Position numbers and translations under genes: made by a program. DNA of 61,611 nt from an uncultured SAR86 cluster bacterium (GTDB lineage Bacteria > Pseudomonadota > Gammaproteobacteria > Magnimaribacterales > D2472). Positions 1 to 12,870 of the stretch are shown one piece after another. Numbering within the stretch: position 1 is the stretch's first letter; every line of letters begins with the position of its first letter. The notes under the pieces were generated by a model, which saw only the letters and a program-made list of their open reading frames with translations, ran no database searches and had not been told where the DNA came from. The stretch is from positions 1-61,611 of the forward strand of contig CABXNE010000004.1 in NCBI GenBank assembly GCA_902513515.1. Reading direction: 5' to 3'.

Positions 1-807
1 TACGTTCATTCAGAAAAATTTGTTGCAGATATGGTAAAAGCCCTTCAATTAGGTGCTATGAGTGAGTTTAAGGAGTTTTATAGGAATGCCGACGCTCTTT
101 TGATCGATGATATCCAGTTTTTTGCAGGGAAAGAGCAGTCACAAGAGGAGTTTTTTCATACATTTAACACGCTTCTAGACCGAAACCATCAGATGATACT
201 TACATGTGATAAATACCCTAAAGAGATTGATGGCCTTGAAGAGCGTTTAAAATCTAGGTTGGGTTGGGGTTTGCCGGTTATTATTGAACCACCAGAGCTT
301 GAAACCCGTGCCGCAGTACTTTTAAGTAAGGCAAACTCGATGGGCGTCGCCCTACCAAATGATTGCGCAATATATATAGCAGAAAGAATTAGATCAAACA
401 TCAGAGAGCTAGAGGGCGCATTAAAAAGAGTGGTTGCAAATTCTCGCTTTGCTGATCAAGAGATAGACATTCCGTTTGTAAAAGAGTCCTTAAAAGACCT
501 GTTTGTTATTTCTGCAAAAATGGTAAGCATAGACAACATTCAAAAAACTGTAGCAGAATATTACAATATTAAATTATCAGACCTTTTGTCAAAAAGAAGA
601 AGTAGATCTATCACCAGACCAAGACAATTAGCAATGGCGCTGACAAAAGAATTAACAAATCACAGTCTCCCCGAAATTGGTGAAGCTTTTAATGGAAGAG
701 ATCATACTACTGTTCTCCACGCCTGTAGTAAGATTAAAGAGTTAAGAAAAGAAATTCCCTCGCTTGAAGAGGATTATAGAAACCTAAATAGGACACTAAC
801 AAATTAA
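1..807 (+). CDS. dnaA: DnaA replication initiator, 5'-truncated by window edge
   Basis: AAA+ ATPase that binds DnaA boxes at oriC and opens the origin for DnaB loading. The frame is open from base 1, so about 268 C-terminal residues are visible and the ORF-track ATG at 31 is internal. Seen: Walker B region LLIDDIQFF, the arginine-finger box [12 protein letters not shown], and the C-terminal DNA-binding helix-turn-helix with the DnaA signature [14 protein letters not shown] near the end. E. coli has Phe where this protein has Leu in KSRLGWG. The stop is followed at once by dnaN, so the two are co-transcribed. The ATPase Walker A segment lies outside the window, and oriC is expected upstream of the missing 5' end. 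Confidence 0.98.
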   Translation, partial: YVHSEKFVADMVKALQLGAMSEFKEFYRNADALLIDDIQFFAGKEQSQEEFFHTFNTLLDRNHQMILTCDKYPKEIDGLEERLKSRLGWGLPVIIEPPELETRAAVLLSKANSMGVALPNDCAIYIAERIRSNIRELEGALKRVVANSRFADQEIDIPFVKESLKDLFVISAKMVSIDNIQKTVAEYYNIKLSDLLSKRRSRSITRPRQLAMALTKELTNHSLPEIGEAFNGRDHTTVLHACSKIKELRKEIPSLEEDYRNLNRTLTN

Positions 808-1905
808 ATGGAAATCATTGTTAAAAAAGAGGATATTGTTTCAGCTCTTAACTCTACCTTGGGCGTCGTAGAAAAAAGACAAACACTTCCAATACTTGCA
901 AATATATTGTTTGAGGTTGATGAAAATTCATTTAAATTAACAGCCACAGATCTTGAATCAGAGGTGACAACAAGCGGCCCATTATCAAGCGTAACATCTG
1001 CAGGAAAAACAACAACATCAGCCAAAAAATTAAACGAGCTTTGCCGATTAATTCCAGACGGAGAAGAAATAAAATTATCATTGAGTGGCGATAAATTAAA
1101 TATTAATACAACAAATGGTAAGTACTCACTATCAACGCTTCCCAGCGCTGACTTTCCTATCTTTGATATAGAGTCTGGAGATTCACCGCTTGTTATTCCC
1201 GCTAAAGAACTAAGAGAGTTAATAAGAAGCACATCGTTTGCTATGGGCAATCAAGATTGGAGGCATTACTTAAATGGTTTATATTTATCAATTAGTGGTG
1301 GGGAAATTACAGCCGTTACAACAGACGCACATCGCTTAGCAGTTGCCAATCTTTCAACCCAATCTGATAACTCTTTTTCTGGAATCATCCCTAGAAAATC
1401 AATTAATGAAATGGCAAAATTTTTATCTGACGAAGATGGAGATGCGGAGTTAAAAATTAACGATGCTTCTTTGGAGCTTACAGTCGGAAATTTGGTTTTT
1501 AAAAGTAAATTAATAGACGGTAAATTTCCAGACTATCAACAGGTAATTCCTTCCGGCGAAAGCTCGGTTTTAGAAATTAATGTTAAAGATTTCTCAGAAA
1601 CTCTTAGCAGGGTTTCTGTTTTATCAAGTGAGAAATATAAAGGCATTCGATTAATTACATCTAATGATGGTGTAAGAATTTCAGCAAACAATCCAGAACA
1701 GGAAGAGGCTGAAGAATTTTTTCCAGCAACATACAATGGAGAAGAGTTAGATATTGCTTTTAATGTTACATACCTCCAAGAAATAATGTCTCATATGCAA
1801 GCTGACACATGCCATATTAATTTCTTTGGATCAGATAAAAGCTGCCTACTCACACCACCAGGAAGCGATAGCCCAAAATATGTTGTAATGCCACTCCTAA
1901 TCTAG
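808..1905 (+). CDS. dnaN: DNA polymerase III sliding clamp (beta subunit)
   Basis: Ring-shaped homodimeric clamp that tethers DNA polymerase III and other polymerases to DNA. The 365 residues are almost exactly the family length (366 in E. coli) and make up three clamp domains. The N-terminus (KKEDIVSAL, VVEKRQTLPILANIL) and the C-terminal tail ending YVVMPLLI, with the conserved VMP(M/L)R(L/I)-type end that contacts clamp loaders, are typical. The ATG abuts the dnaA TAA with no spacer, and recF begins four bases after its stop, so dnaA-dnaN-recF-gyrB reads as one operon. Confidence 0.98.
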   Translation: MEIIVKKEDIVSALNSTLGVVEKRQTLPILANILFEVDENSFKLTATDLESEVTTSGPLSSVTSAGKTTTSAKKLNELCRLIPDGEEIKLSLSGDKLNINTTNGKYSLSTLPSADFPIFDIESGDSPLVIPAKELRELIRSTSFAMGNQDWRHYLNGLYLSISGGEITAVTTDAHRLAVANLSTQSDNSFSGIIPRKSINEMAKFLSDEDGDAELKINDASLELTVGNLVFKSKLIDGKFPDYQQVIPSGESSVLEINVKDFSETLSRVSVLSSEKYKGIRLITSNDGVRISANNPEQEEAEEFFPATYNGEELDIAFNVTYLQEIMSHMQADTCHINFFGSDKSCLLTPPGSDSPKYVVMPLLI

Positions 1906-1909
1906 GTTA

Positions 1910-5591
<3,682 letters not shown>

Positions 5592-5642
5592 ATAAAATAT
5601 AACAATACTAATTATTTAAACTTATTAAATATAGACTTTTGT

Positions 5643-7004
5643 CTACTTTAATATCAAGCCCTCCAAATAGTTTGAGAGCTTTGATGTCTCTATTCTTGTT
5701 TGCTGCATTGTGTCTCTGTCACGAATTGTTACAGAGTTGTCTTCAAGAGTATCAAAATCAACAGTGATGCATAAAGGAGTGCCAATTTCATCATGGCGCC
5801 TATAACTTTTTCCAATATTTCCTGAGTTTTCAAGCAATATCCGCCCTAATCTTAGCTTCTGGAGATCTTTTTTTATGTTTGATGCAATTTCAACCAAACC
5901 ATCATGATTTTTTTTGAGGGGTATAACCGCAGCTTTGATTGGTGAAAGATGAGGCTTTAGATTTAAAACCGTTCTTGTTTTGCCATCATCGAGCTCCTCA
6001 ACTGTATATGCTTCATTTAACACAGCAAGAACACCTCTATCGACTCCAGCCGAAGGCTCAATTACATACGGAACAGTCCATTTTTTTGTTTCTTGATCTT
6101 GTGTTGCCAGTCTTGCGTTTGATTCATTGTTTTCTAAAACACTAGATTGGATATCCAACTCAGCTTGATTCTTACTATGCGACCCCAAATCAAAATCTGT
6201 TCGGTTAGCGATTCCCTCCAACTCTTCAAGTCCATGAGGAAATTTATACATAATATCAACTGTAGCTTTTGAATAATGAGCAAGCTCATCTTCAGGAACA
6301 TGGTAGAGCTTAAGACTATTTCTGCTTATACCCTGCTCATCCCACCAATTTAACCTTGCCTCAACCCAAGACTCATGCCATTGTTCATCCGTTCCAGGGG
6401 CGACGAAAAACTCAAGCTCCATTTGTTCAAACTCTCTAACTCGAAATACAAAATTTCTAGGAGTAATTTCATTTCTAAAAGCTTTACCAATCTGCGCAAT
6501 TCCAAACGGAAGCTGCTTAGACGTTGAATCTACAACATTCTTAAAGTTTGTAAAAATATGTTGGGCTGTTTCTGGTCTTAGATAGGCAAACGAATCTTTG
6601 TCTTCAACCGGCCCTACTGAAGTTTTAAACATAAGATTAAAAGGCCTGGGATCTGTTAGTTTTTTTGATCCGCAAGATGGGCATTTACCTGACTTTAATT
6701 GGTCAGCACGCCACCTAGACTTACAATCTTTACAATCTACAAGTGGATCAGTAAAAGTATCTTCGTGGCCTGAAAATTTTAAAACATTTGGCTTTGTTAA
6801 TATTGAAGCGTCTAACCCCTCAACATCATCTCTATCAAAAACCATTTCTCTCCACCAGGACTGTTTCAAGTTGTTTTTGAGCTCAACACCTAACGGTCCA
6901 TAATCATATAGACCCTGCAAGCCTCCGTAAATTTCATTGGATTGAAATATAAACCCTCTTCTTTTGCATAGAGCCACCAGTTCTTCCATTGTTTTTGCTG
7001 TCAA
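5643..7004 (-). CDS. glyQS: Glycyl-tRNA synthetase, single-chain (alpha2, eukaryote/archaea-like) type
   Basis: Charges tRNA-Gly with glycine. This is the class II homodimeric enzyme, not the GlyQ/GlyS tetramer usual in Gammaproteobacteria. Seen: N-terminal [23 protein letters not shown]; a zinc-ribbon-like pair of CxxC motifs (CKDCKS and CPSCGS near residues 95-115); motif 2 [25 protein letters not shown]; motif 3 in [14 protein letters not shown]; and a C-terminal anticodon-binding domain. Its 453 residues fit bacterial members. The ORF start is TTG; an ATG five codons on (6989) is an alternative. The gene sits between plsC and an LpxL-like gene, where Pseudomonas has glyS-glyQ. Confidence 0.95.
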   Translation of the reverse strand: MTAKTMEELVALCKRRGFIFQSNEIYGGLQGLYDYGPLGVELKNNLKQSWWREMVFDRDDVEGLDASILTKPNVLKFSGHEDTFTDPLVDCKDCKSRWRADQLKSGKCPSCGSKKLTDPRPFNLMFKTSVGPVEDKDSFAYLRPETAQHIFTNFKNVVDSTSKQLPFGIAQIGKAFRNEITPRNFVFRVREFEQMELEFFVAPGTDEQWHESWVEARLNWWDEQGISRNSLKLYHVPEDELAHYSKATVDIMYKFPHGLEELEGIANRTDFDLGSHSKNQAELDIQSSVLENNESNARLATQDQETKKWTVPYVIEPSAGVDRGVLAVLNEAYTVEELDDGKTRTVLNLKPHLSPIKAAVIPLKKNHDGLVEIASNIKKDLQKLRLGRILLENSGNIGKSYRRHDEIGTPLCITVDFDTLEDNSVTIRDRDTMQQTRIETSKLSNYLEGLILK

Positions 7005-7144
7005 AATAACCCTTTATATTTCATGTATAAGAAGATTACATTATGCAGCTATTTTAATTATATCTATAGGGTTTTTGTGTAACTCCGATAGATAAATCTA
7101 TAAAATTGATAATTAAAGGACGATAATTAGAAAGAAAACTTTAA
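7005..7144. other. Divergent intergenic region glyQS / lpxL-like
   Basis: 140 AT-rich bases that must hold both promoters. On the plus strand TTGATA near 7107 is a possible -35 element, but no clear -10 follows at good spacing. I see no T-box, riboswitch or hairpin that I can name. Confidence 0.4.
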
Positions 7145-8002
7145 ATGAAAATCATTTTTTATATTTTTACTATTTTTCCATTGAAACTTGCATTTCTTAT
7201 CTGGGATTGTGTTTTTAAAGCTCTACCTATAAGCATTTTAAGATTTCTATCTCCATTTAAAGTGACTAAGAAAAACTTATCTATCGCCTTCCCTGATCTT
7301 GCTAATCATGAATTAGATTTACTTGCAAAAGAAAGCTACAAAGAAACATTAAAAAGTTTTTATGAAACTTTATACACCTGGTCTCGCTCAAACAAAAAAA
7401 TAATCTATCAAACAAAAAAAATTAATAATAGGTTTTTATTCAACAGCCCCGAACAGAAGAACGGCCTAATAATTTTTGCTCTTCACAACAGAAGTATAGA
7501 TTTTATGTTGAGATGGATTGGCTCTCAAAGATCTCATACATCCCTCTATAAAAAAATTAAATCAAAACCAATTAACAAATTTGTAAAAAAATTTAGAGAA
7601 GAAGGAAATTGTCAAATGGTTGAAACCGGAATAGGGGGGGTAAAAACTATTCTCAAATCTTTAGAAAATAATCAAATGACCTGTATGGCGTCTGACCAAG
7701 TTCCAGCTGATGGGTTGGGGACCTACTCAACATTTTTTGGCAAAGAGTGCTACTCATTTTCACTTGCTCCTAAACTTGCTAGAAAATCTAACAAACAAAT
7801 TCTAATGTCATATTTATCCTACGATAAAAATATTGGCCACATCATAAATTTTAAAAAACCAAATAAAGAAATTTATTCCCAAAATGGAGTTGATGTTATG
7901 AATGCTGAAATGGAGTGTGAAATTAAAAAATCTCCTACAGAGTACTCCTGGGAATATAAAAAATTTAGAAAGCTCTCACAAGAGCCAAAAGATATTTATT
8001 AA
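7145..8002 (+). CDS. LpxL/HtrB-family lysophospholipid or lipid A acyltransferase
   Basis: Inner-membrane acyltransferase predicted to add a secondary acyl chain to lipid A precursors. Seen in 285 residues: an N-terminal hydrophobic anchor, the HX4D catalytic motif in ALHNRSIDFM, the block DQVPADGLGTYSTFFGKE typical of the family, and SPTEYSWEYKKFR, matching the conserved P.QY.W..KR near the C-terminus. It is divergent from glyQS across 140 bases and ends two bases from the convergent trkH stop. The sequence does not show whether it acts like LpxL or LpxM, or on an unusual substrate, so no symbol is given. Confidence 0.82.
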   Translation: MKIIFYIFTIFPLKLAFLIWDCVFKALPISILRFLSPFKVTKKNLSIAFPDLANHELDLLAKESYKETLKSFYETLYTWSRSNKKIIYQTKKINNRFLFNSPEQKNGLIIFALHNRSIDFMLRWIGSQRSHTSLYKKIKSKPINKFVKKFREEGNCQMVETGIGGVKTILKSLENNQMTCMASDQVPADGLGTYSTFFGKECYSFSLAPKLARKSNKQILMSYLSYDKNIGHIINFKKPNKEIYSQNGVDVMNAEMECEIKKSPTEYSWEYKKFRKLSQEPKDIY

Positions 8003-8004
8003 AC

Positions 8005-9447
8005 TTAGCGACGCCAAAAAGCAGGCGTAAATAATACAAGTAGAGTGAAGATTTCTAATCTTCCTAAAATCATAGCAAAGCACAAAATAAATTTTCCAAA
8101 CGCATTTACATTTGTATAGTTGCTGGCTACATCACCCAGCCCAGGACCCAAATTATTTAGGCATGCACCTACAGCAGAAAATGCAGTCTCAAAACTTAGT
8201 CCTGTTCCAAGCATTGCCATCAGTAAAAACATAAATATAAATACATAGATAGAAAAAAAGCCCCAAACTTTTTCAGCAATTTTTGCATCAATTACCTTGG
8301 TGCCAATCTTTGAAGTAAGAACGGCATTTGGATGAATGGTTTTTAATATTTCCTTATATGCTTGGTTAATCATTATTAATACTCTCCAAGCTTTGATTCC
8401 CCCGCCAACAGACTGAGAGCACGCCCCCATAAATGCACCTACCAGCAAAAGATATGGCAAAAAACCAGGCCAAAGCGAAAAGTTCTCTGTGGTAAAGCCT
8501 GATGTTGTAACTATAGAAACCGCATGGAAAATTGTCGAGCTAAAAGTAGAAAAAATATCGGTATATGAGTTACTTATAATATGAACGATCAAAGACACCA
8601 TAATTATCAACAGTACGACAGATAAGAAAAATCTAAACTCTGAATCATAAAAATATTTCAGCGGTTTCCCGCCAAATATTGCTACGTAGTGAACAGCAAA
8701 TGAGGCAGCAGAAAGCAACATAAAAATAATACAAACTGATTCTATTAGTGCGCTATTAAAAAATCCAATACTTTGATCATGGGTCGAAAATCCACCCCCA
8801 GCAACAGTGCTTAAACTGTGGGCAATGGAGTCAAATAAATTCATCCCTGAAAGTAGATATAGAGTTGCGCACACAACTGTTAGACCAACATATATTTTCC
8901 ATAAAGCTTTCGCACTGTCTGTTATCTTTGGGGTAAGCTTTTGATTGCCATGACTCCCAGGAAGTTCCATTTTGTAGAGCTGACCACCACCAATTCCTAA
9001 GGCCGGCATTACTGCTACCGCTAAAATTATTAGCCCCATTCCACCTATCCACTGAAGGAGCTGTCGATATAAAAGAATTGATTTTGGGAGACTATCTAGA
9101 CCAATAATTGTAGTAGCTCCAGTAGTTGTTATCCCTGAGACAGATTCGAAAATAGCATCGCTTATTCCAAGACCAAAAAAGTAAAATGGAATTGATCCAG
9201 CGCAAGCAAGAACAACCCAGAACAAAGTAGTAATAATAAAGCCGTCTGAAATATTAAGAGGCAGCTCTTGTTGACGAGTGAATGCCCATATGCTTACACC
9301 TAAAATAGAGAAAAATATGAAAGAGTATAAAAATATTTCACTGCCAGATTCGTTATATATAAAAGTAAGAGCCAAGGGCGGTATAAATGAAAGACTAAAT
9401 ATTCCCAGCAGAATACCCAACAAATTAAAAATTGATTTGTAATTCAT
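8005..9447 (-). CDS. trkH: Trk potassium uptake system, membrane subunit TrkH
   Basis: Potassium-translocating subunit of the Trk system in the inner membrane, gated by TrkA. The 480 residues carry about ten hydrophobic helices and pore-loop blocks of the TrkH/KtrB superfamily: VSGITTTGATTI, STVAGGGFSTHD, VSIVTTSGFTTEN and AVGACLNNLGPGLGD, four repeats each with a selectivity-filter glycine. The ATG overlaps the trkA stop by one base (TAATG), so translation is probably coupled. The gene is last in the def-fmt-trkA-trkH operon. Convergent with the lpxL-like gene, with a two-base gap. Confidence 0.96.
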   Translation of the reverse strand: MNYKSIFNLLGILLGIFSLSFIPPLALTFIYNESGSEIFLYSFIFFSILGVSIWAFTRQQELPLNISDGFIITTLFWVVLACAGSIPFYFFGLGISDAIFESVSGITTTGATTIIGLDSLPKSILLYRQLLQWIGGMGLIILAVAVMPALGIGGGQLYKMELPGSHGNQKLTPKITDSAKALWKIYVGLTVVCATLYLLSGMNLFDSIAHSLSTVAGGGFSTHDQSIGFFNSALIESVCIIFMLLSAASFAVHYVAIFGGKPLKYFYDSEFRFFLSVVLLIIMVSLIVHIISNSYTDIFSTFSSTIFHAVSIVTTSGFTTENFSLWPGFLPYLLLVGAFMGACSQSVGGGIKAWRVLIMINQAYKEILKTIHPNAVLTSKIGTKVIDAKIAEKVWGFFSIYVFIFMFLLMAMLGTGLSFETAFSAVGACLNNLGPGLGDVASNYTNVNAFGKFILCFAMILGRLEIFTLLVLFTPAFWRR

Positions 9448-10805
9448 TAGTTTGTTAGGAAAAGATTCTCTATTTTTTCTTTATCTGTTTTTCCAAGAAT
9501 AAAAACTATAATCCTATCGTTAGGCTTGAGAAGTAAATTTTTTGAATGCATAAAAATCTCTTTCCCCCTTATCACCGCTGCAATAACACAACTTTCTGGA
9601 AGAGGAAGTTCAGAAATAGGCTTATCAAAAAATCCTTCGCTAAATTTATTTTTATGAATTATCCCTTCAATTGCCTCAGCCCCGCTTTGCATTTTAAAAA
9701 TTACCTCTTGAGGAACATCACCTTTTGCAAGATGTTGTAAAACCATAGAGACGGTTAGCCTCTGAGGTGAGAGAGCTATGTCAACAAAATTTTTGGGAAG
9801 TATATTTATATAGGTGTAATTATTCACAATAATAATAGTTTTTTTAGCTCCAAGTTTTTTAGCAAGAAACGCTGACATGATGTTAGTTTCATCGTCATTC
9901 GTTAAAGCACAAAAAATATCTATATTTTCGATGTTTTCACTTTTTAAGAGCTCTTCATCAGATCCAACCCCCTTCAAGACAATTGCTCTACTTAATTCCC
10001 TAGAAAGCACCTCACACCTATCCTTGTCTGGATCTATTATCTTAATTTTATAGTCATCATCTAGAGTTTTTGCTAGTGCAAACCCTATCTTTCCACCGCC
10101 TATGATCATTATTCTTGATGAAGAAGCATCTTGAAGCCTCATTTCTTGGACGATGCCATCAATATCGTTTTCTGCAGCCAAAAAGTATATTTCATCATTT
10201 TCTTTAATGATTGTTTTGCCATCAGGTATTAAGGGCTTTCCTTTTCTATATATTGCAGGAACGTAAGTATCTGTATCTGGCATATCACTTTTTATACTTT
10301 TAAGCTCCCTGTTAACCAGCATGCCATCTTTTCTAGCCTTCACTGATACAACTTTCAAGGAGCCATTTGCAAATGATTCAATTTGCTCTGCGCCAGGATG
10401 TTTTATTAAATCAACAAGGTGCTCTGTAACTTCATTTTCTGGGCCAATTGCAATATCAATATTGTCTTCTCCAAATGCCTCTAAAGAGTCAAGGTAAGAT
10501 GAATCAGAAAGCCTGCAAATTGTTTTTTTAACATTAAATTTAGATTTTGCGATTTGGCAGGAAGTAATATTGCATTCATCGCTATTAGTTACAGCTAATA
10601 AAATAGTATCTTGATCTGCCCCAGCCTTTTCGAGGGTTCTTGGATGAGAAGCATGACCAATTTCTGTAGCTAAATCATAATCTTCTTGAAGCCTTAAAAG
10701 CTTATCTTTATTTAAATCGACTATGCTGATTTCATATTCTTGCATTGATAGTGTTGAGGCAAGGCTACTTCCCACCCTTCCAGCGCCAAGTATTAAAATT
10801 TTCAT
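9447..10805 (-). CDS. trkA: Trk potassium transport regulatory subunit TrkA
   Basis: Cytoplasmic peripheral subunit that binds NAD(H)/nucleotide and controls TrkH. The 452 residues contain two RCK units, each a Rossmann RCK_N plus RCK_C: the first begins KILILGAGRVGSSLA (residues 2-16) and the second IMIIGGGKIGFALAKTL near residue 230. This duplicated layout and length are typical of TrkA. It lies 52 bases after fmt and overlaps trkH by one base. In many gammaproteobacteria rsmB separates fmt from trkA; it is absent here. Confidence 0.96.
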   Translation of the reverse strand: MKILILGAGRVGSSLASTLSMQEYEISIVDLNKDKLLRLQEDYDLATEIGHASHPRTLEKAGADQDTILLAVTNSDECNITSCQIAKSKFNVKKTICRLSDSSYLDSLEAFGEDNIDIAIGPENEVTEHLVDLIKHPGAEQIESFANGSLKVVSVKARKDGMLVNRELKSIKSDMPDTDTYVPAIYRKGKPLIPDGKTIIKENDEIYFLAAENDIDGIVQEMRLQDASSSRIMIIGGGKIGFALAKTLDDDYKIKIIDPDKDRCEVLSRELSRAIVLKGVGSDEELLKSENIENIDIFCALTNDDETNIMSAFLAKKLGAKKTIIIVNNYTYINILPKNFVDIALSPQRLTVSMVLQHLAKGDVPQEVIFKMQSGAEAIEGIIHKNKFSEGFFDKPISELPLPESCVIAAVIRGKEIFMHSKNLLLKPNDRIIVFILGKTDKEKIENLFLTN

Positions 10806-10857
10806 TGTTATAAATTAAACCTCTTTTTGGTGAATTGGAAGAATTGCCGAAACTAAA

Positions 10858-11778
10858 TTATTCCTCAAAAAATTTTGTATATGAATTCGCTGCATCTGAT
10901 GCTGGGATAATGCGCTTCCCGGGGAACTGTAAGTGAGTAATAACTATCATAGAGTCACTTGTTTTTGTTACCAATCCATCGGGCGTGAATCTAAAACTAT
11001 TTACCCCAAGATCTTCATTGTTACCCTTGCATTCCTCCAATCCATGGATTTTAATTGCGACATTATTTTTTATAAAATACAGCCCAGGCCACCCAAAAAA
11101 CGCCTTAAACTTTTGAAATATTTCCTTGGTACTTTCTTTGCGTAAATCTATTTTGCCAGATAACTTATCTATCTTTGAGCAATAGCTTGCCTTACTATTA
11201 TTTTGATTAATGGGAGTTAGCTTGCTATTAAAAATATTATTGAGATCATTGCCAAGGTTTTTGATGCATATATAGACAAGTCTTTTTTCAAGATCTATTT
11301 TGTTATCTGATTCTAAGATCTCAATTTCATGAAAGCAGTAAACTGGACCCTCATCCATTTCCGCGGACATTTTCATAATTGATATTCCAGTTTTATTATC
11401 ATTATTCAATATTGATATTTGTATCGGAGACGCTCCCCTGTATTTAGGCAAAAGTGAGAAATGGATATTTACTGGCGCAATATTTGGCGCATCCAACAAC
11501 CAGTCAGGTAATATTTTTCCGTAGGCACAAACAACCAAGAAATCAAAGTCCAAGGACTCAATTTCTTTTTTAAATAAATCATCAAGCGCTCTAGGTTTAA
11601 AGGTGGGAATGCCAAGCCTTAATGCTTCTTTTGAAACTGGCGATGCTTCCTTGCCCTTGCTTCTATTAGATCTTTTATCAGGCTGGCTGATTACTCCCAC
11701 AATTTTAAATTGCTCTTTAAACAGGGAACCCAGTATTTTCGCAGATGCTTCAGGTGATCCTGCAAATAAAACTTTCAT
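10858..11778 (-). CDS. fmt: Methionyl-tRNA formyltransferase
   Basis: Formylates the initiator Met-tRNA using 10-formyltetrahydrofolate. The 306 residues begin MKVLFAGSPEASAKIL. The catalytic formyltransferase segment NIHFSLLPKYRGASPIQ is clear (the conserved HxSLLPxxRG with catalytic Asn-His nearby), and the C-terminal OB-like domain ends in FPGKRIIPASD. Preceded on the same strand by def at 36 bases; def and fmt act together at the start and end of the formyl-methionine cycle and are commonly paired. Confidence 0.97.
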   Translation of the reverse strand: MKVLFAGSPEASAKILGSLFKEQFKIVGVISQPDKRSNRSKGKEASPVSKEALRLGIPTFKPRALDDLFKKEIESLDFDFLVVCAYGKILPDWLLDAPNIAPVNIHFSLLPKYRGASPIQISILNNDNKTGISIMKMSAEMDEGPVYCFHEIEILESDNKIDLEKRLVYICIKNLGNDLNNIFNSKLTPINQNNSKASYCSKIDKLSGKIDLRKESTKEIFQKFKAFFGWPGLYFIKNNVAIKIHGLEECKGNNEDLGVNSFRFTPDGLVTKTSDSMIVITHLQFPGKRIIPASDAANSYTKFFEE

Positions 11779-11814
11779 TTTTATATAAGTTCGTTTAAAT
11801 TCTTTAAAATTTGT

Positions 11815-12306
11815 CTATTTCGAGGCTTTTTTTCTAATTCTGTCTCTTTTTAGGGGAGATAGATAGTCAACCATAAGTTTTCCCTCTAAATGATCGATCT
11901 CATGTTGAATACATATGGTTAACAAGCCAGATGGTTCGGCTTCATGAGAAACGCCTTTTAGATCCTGCCATGTTAAATAGATATTATCAGGTCTTGTTAT
12001 TTCTTCAGTTATACCAGGAACAGACAGACATCCTTCTGTAAATGAAAGGAGACTTTTGTCATTTAAAATTTTAAACTCAGGGTTTATGAATACTTTTGGG
12101 TCATTTCTTTCTTCTGATAGGTCCATAACTATAATTCTTTCATGAATATTAACTTGGGTGGCTGCTAGGCCTATTCCATCTTCAGCATACATAGTTTCAA
12201 GCATGTTAGAAGCAATAGTTTCTAGACTTTTGTCGAATTTAGTTACCGGAACAGCAACTTTTCTTAATCTTGGGTCAGGAAATGTCAAAACTTTTAATAT
12301 AGCCAT
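11815..12306 (-). CDS. def: Peptide deformylase
   Basis: Metalloenzyme that removes the N-formyl group from new proteins. All three motifs are present: GIGLAATQ, EGCLSVPG (metal-ligand Cys) and QHEIDHLEG (HExDH). I place the start at the ATG at 12306 (product MAILKV, 163 residues), not the upstream GTG of the ORF track, because family members begin M-x-(V/I)-L and because a TATAAT box sits only six bases upstream. No Shine-Dalgarno is visible, so the transcript may be leaderless. First gene of the def-fmt-trkA-trkH operon, divergent from purE. Confidence 0.96.
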   Translation of the reverse strand: MAILKVLTFPDPRLRKVAVPVTKFDKSLETIASNMLETMYAEDGIGLAATQVNIHERIIVMDLSEERNDPKVFINPEFKILNDKSLLSFTEGCLSVPGITEEITRPDNIYLTWQDLKGVSHEAEPSGLLTICIQHEIDHLEGKLMVDYLSPLKRDRIRKKASK

Positions 12307-12312
12307 ATACAC

Positions 12313-12318
12313 ATTATA
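12313..12318 (-). promoter_or_regulatory. Consensus -10 box for def, probably leaderless
   Basis: TATAAT on the minus strand ends six bases before the def ATG. With the usual seven-base distance, transcription would start at the A of the ATG. The -35 region (near 12335-12340, TGTTGA) is weak. No ribosome binding site lies between the box and the start. Confidence 0.55.
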
Positions 12319-12369
12319 TGTTCATTCTTTATAATCAACATCTTTATTTATGCTAAAGGAGCTAATTTT

Positions 12370-12864
12370 ATGTCCGATAACATCTCAGTTTCAATATTTA
12401 TGGGTTCAAAGTCTGATTTACCCATTGTAAAAGCTGCATCAGATACTTTAAATGAATTCAATATACCTCATCGCATGTTTATACTTTCTGCACATAGAAC
12501 CCCTGAAGAGGTTGTAAAGAAGGTTAAGGAATCGGAACAAGATGGCGCGAAAGTATTTATAGCAGCTGCTGGCATGGCCGCACATCTTGCGGGAGCCATT
12601 GCTGCGCAAACAACAAAGCCAGTATTGGGAATTCCTCTTGGAGGAGGAGATTTGGATGGAATGGATTCTTTGCTTGCTACCGTTCAAATGCCCAAGGGAG
12701 TTCCTGTCGCAACTTTTGCAATTGGAAAGTCCGGAGCTATTAATGCTGCTTTGTGCGCAATTCAAATGCTAGGAACTACAGATAAAAAAATTGCTGGCAT
12801 GCTTGTTGAGTATAAGGCGAAAATGCACGATGATGTTTTGGCTGCAAATGAGTCTATTCAGTAA
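12370..12864 (+). CDS. purE: N5-carboxyaminoimidazole ribonucleotide mutase
   Basis: Catalyses NCAIR to CAIR in purine synthesis. The 164 residues show the class I PurE signatures GSKSDLP, SAHRTPE, AAGMAAHLAGAIAA and GVPVATFAIGKSGAINAA. A strong Shine-Dalgarno (AAAGGAG, 12355-12361) sits eight bases before the ATG. purK, the usual partner, is not adjacent. tsaC begins seven bases after the stop, so purE leads the purE-tsaC-hemF-aroE-yheV operon. Confidence 0.97.
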   Translation: MSDNISVSIFMGSKSDLPIVKAASDTLNEFNIPHRMFILSAHRTPEEVVKKVKESEQDGAKVFIAAAGMAAHLAGAIAAQTTKPVLGIPLGGGDLDGMDSLLATVQMPKGVPVATFAIGKSGAINAALCAIQMLGTTDKKIAGMLVEYKAKMHDDVLAANESIQ

Positions 12865-12870
12865 ATTAAT

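Noticed and set aside
6598-6903. 101-residue ORF opposite the glycyl-tRNA synthetase
   Set aside because: Antisense to conserved synthetase sequence; no independent support.
12448-12765. 105-residue minus-strand ORF inside purE
   Set aside because: Complement of a clear purE; no motif and no start context.
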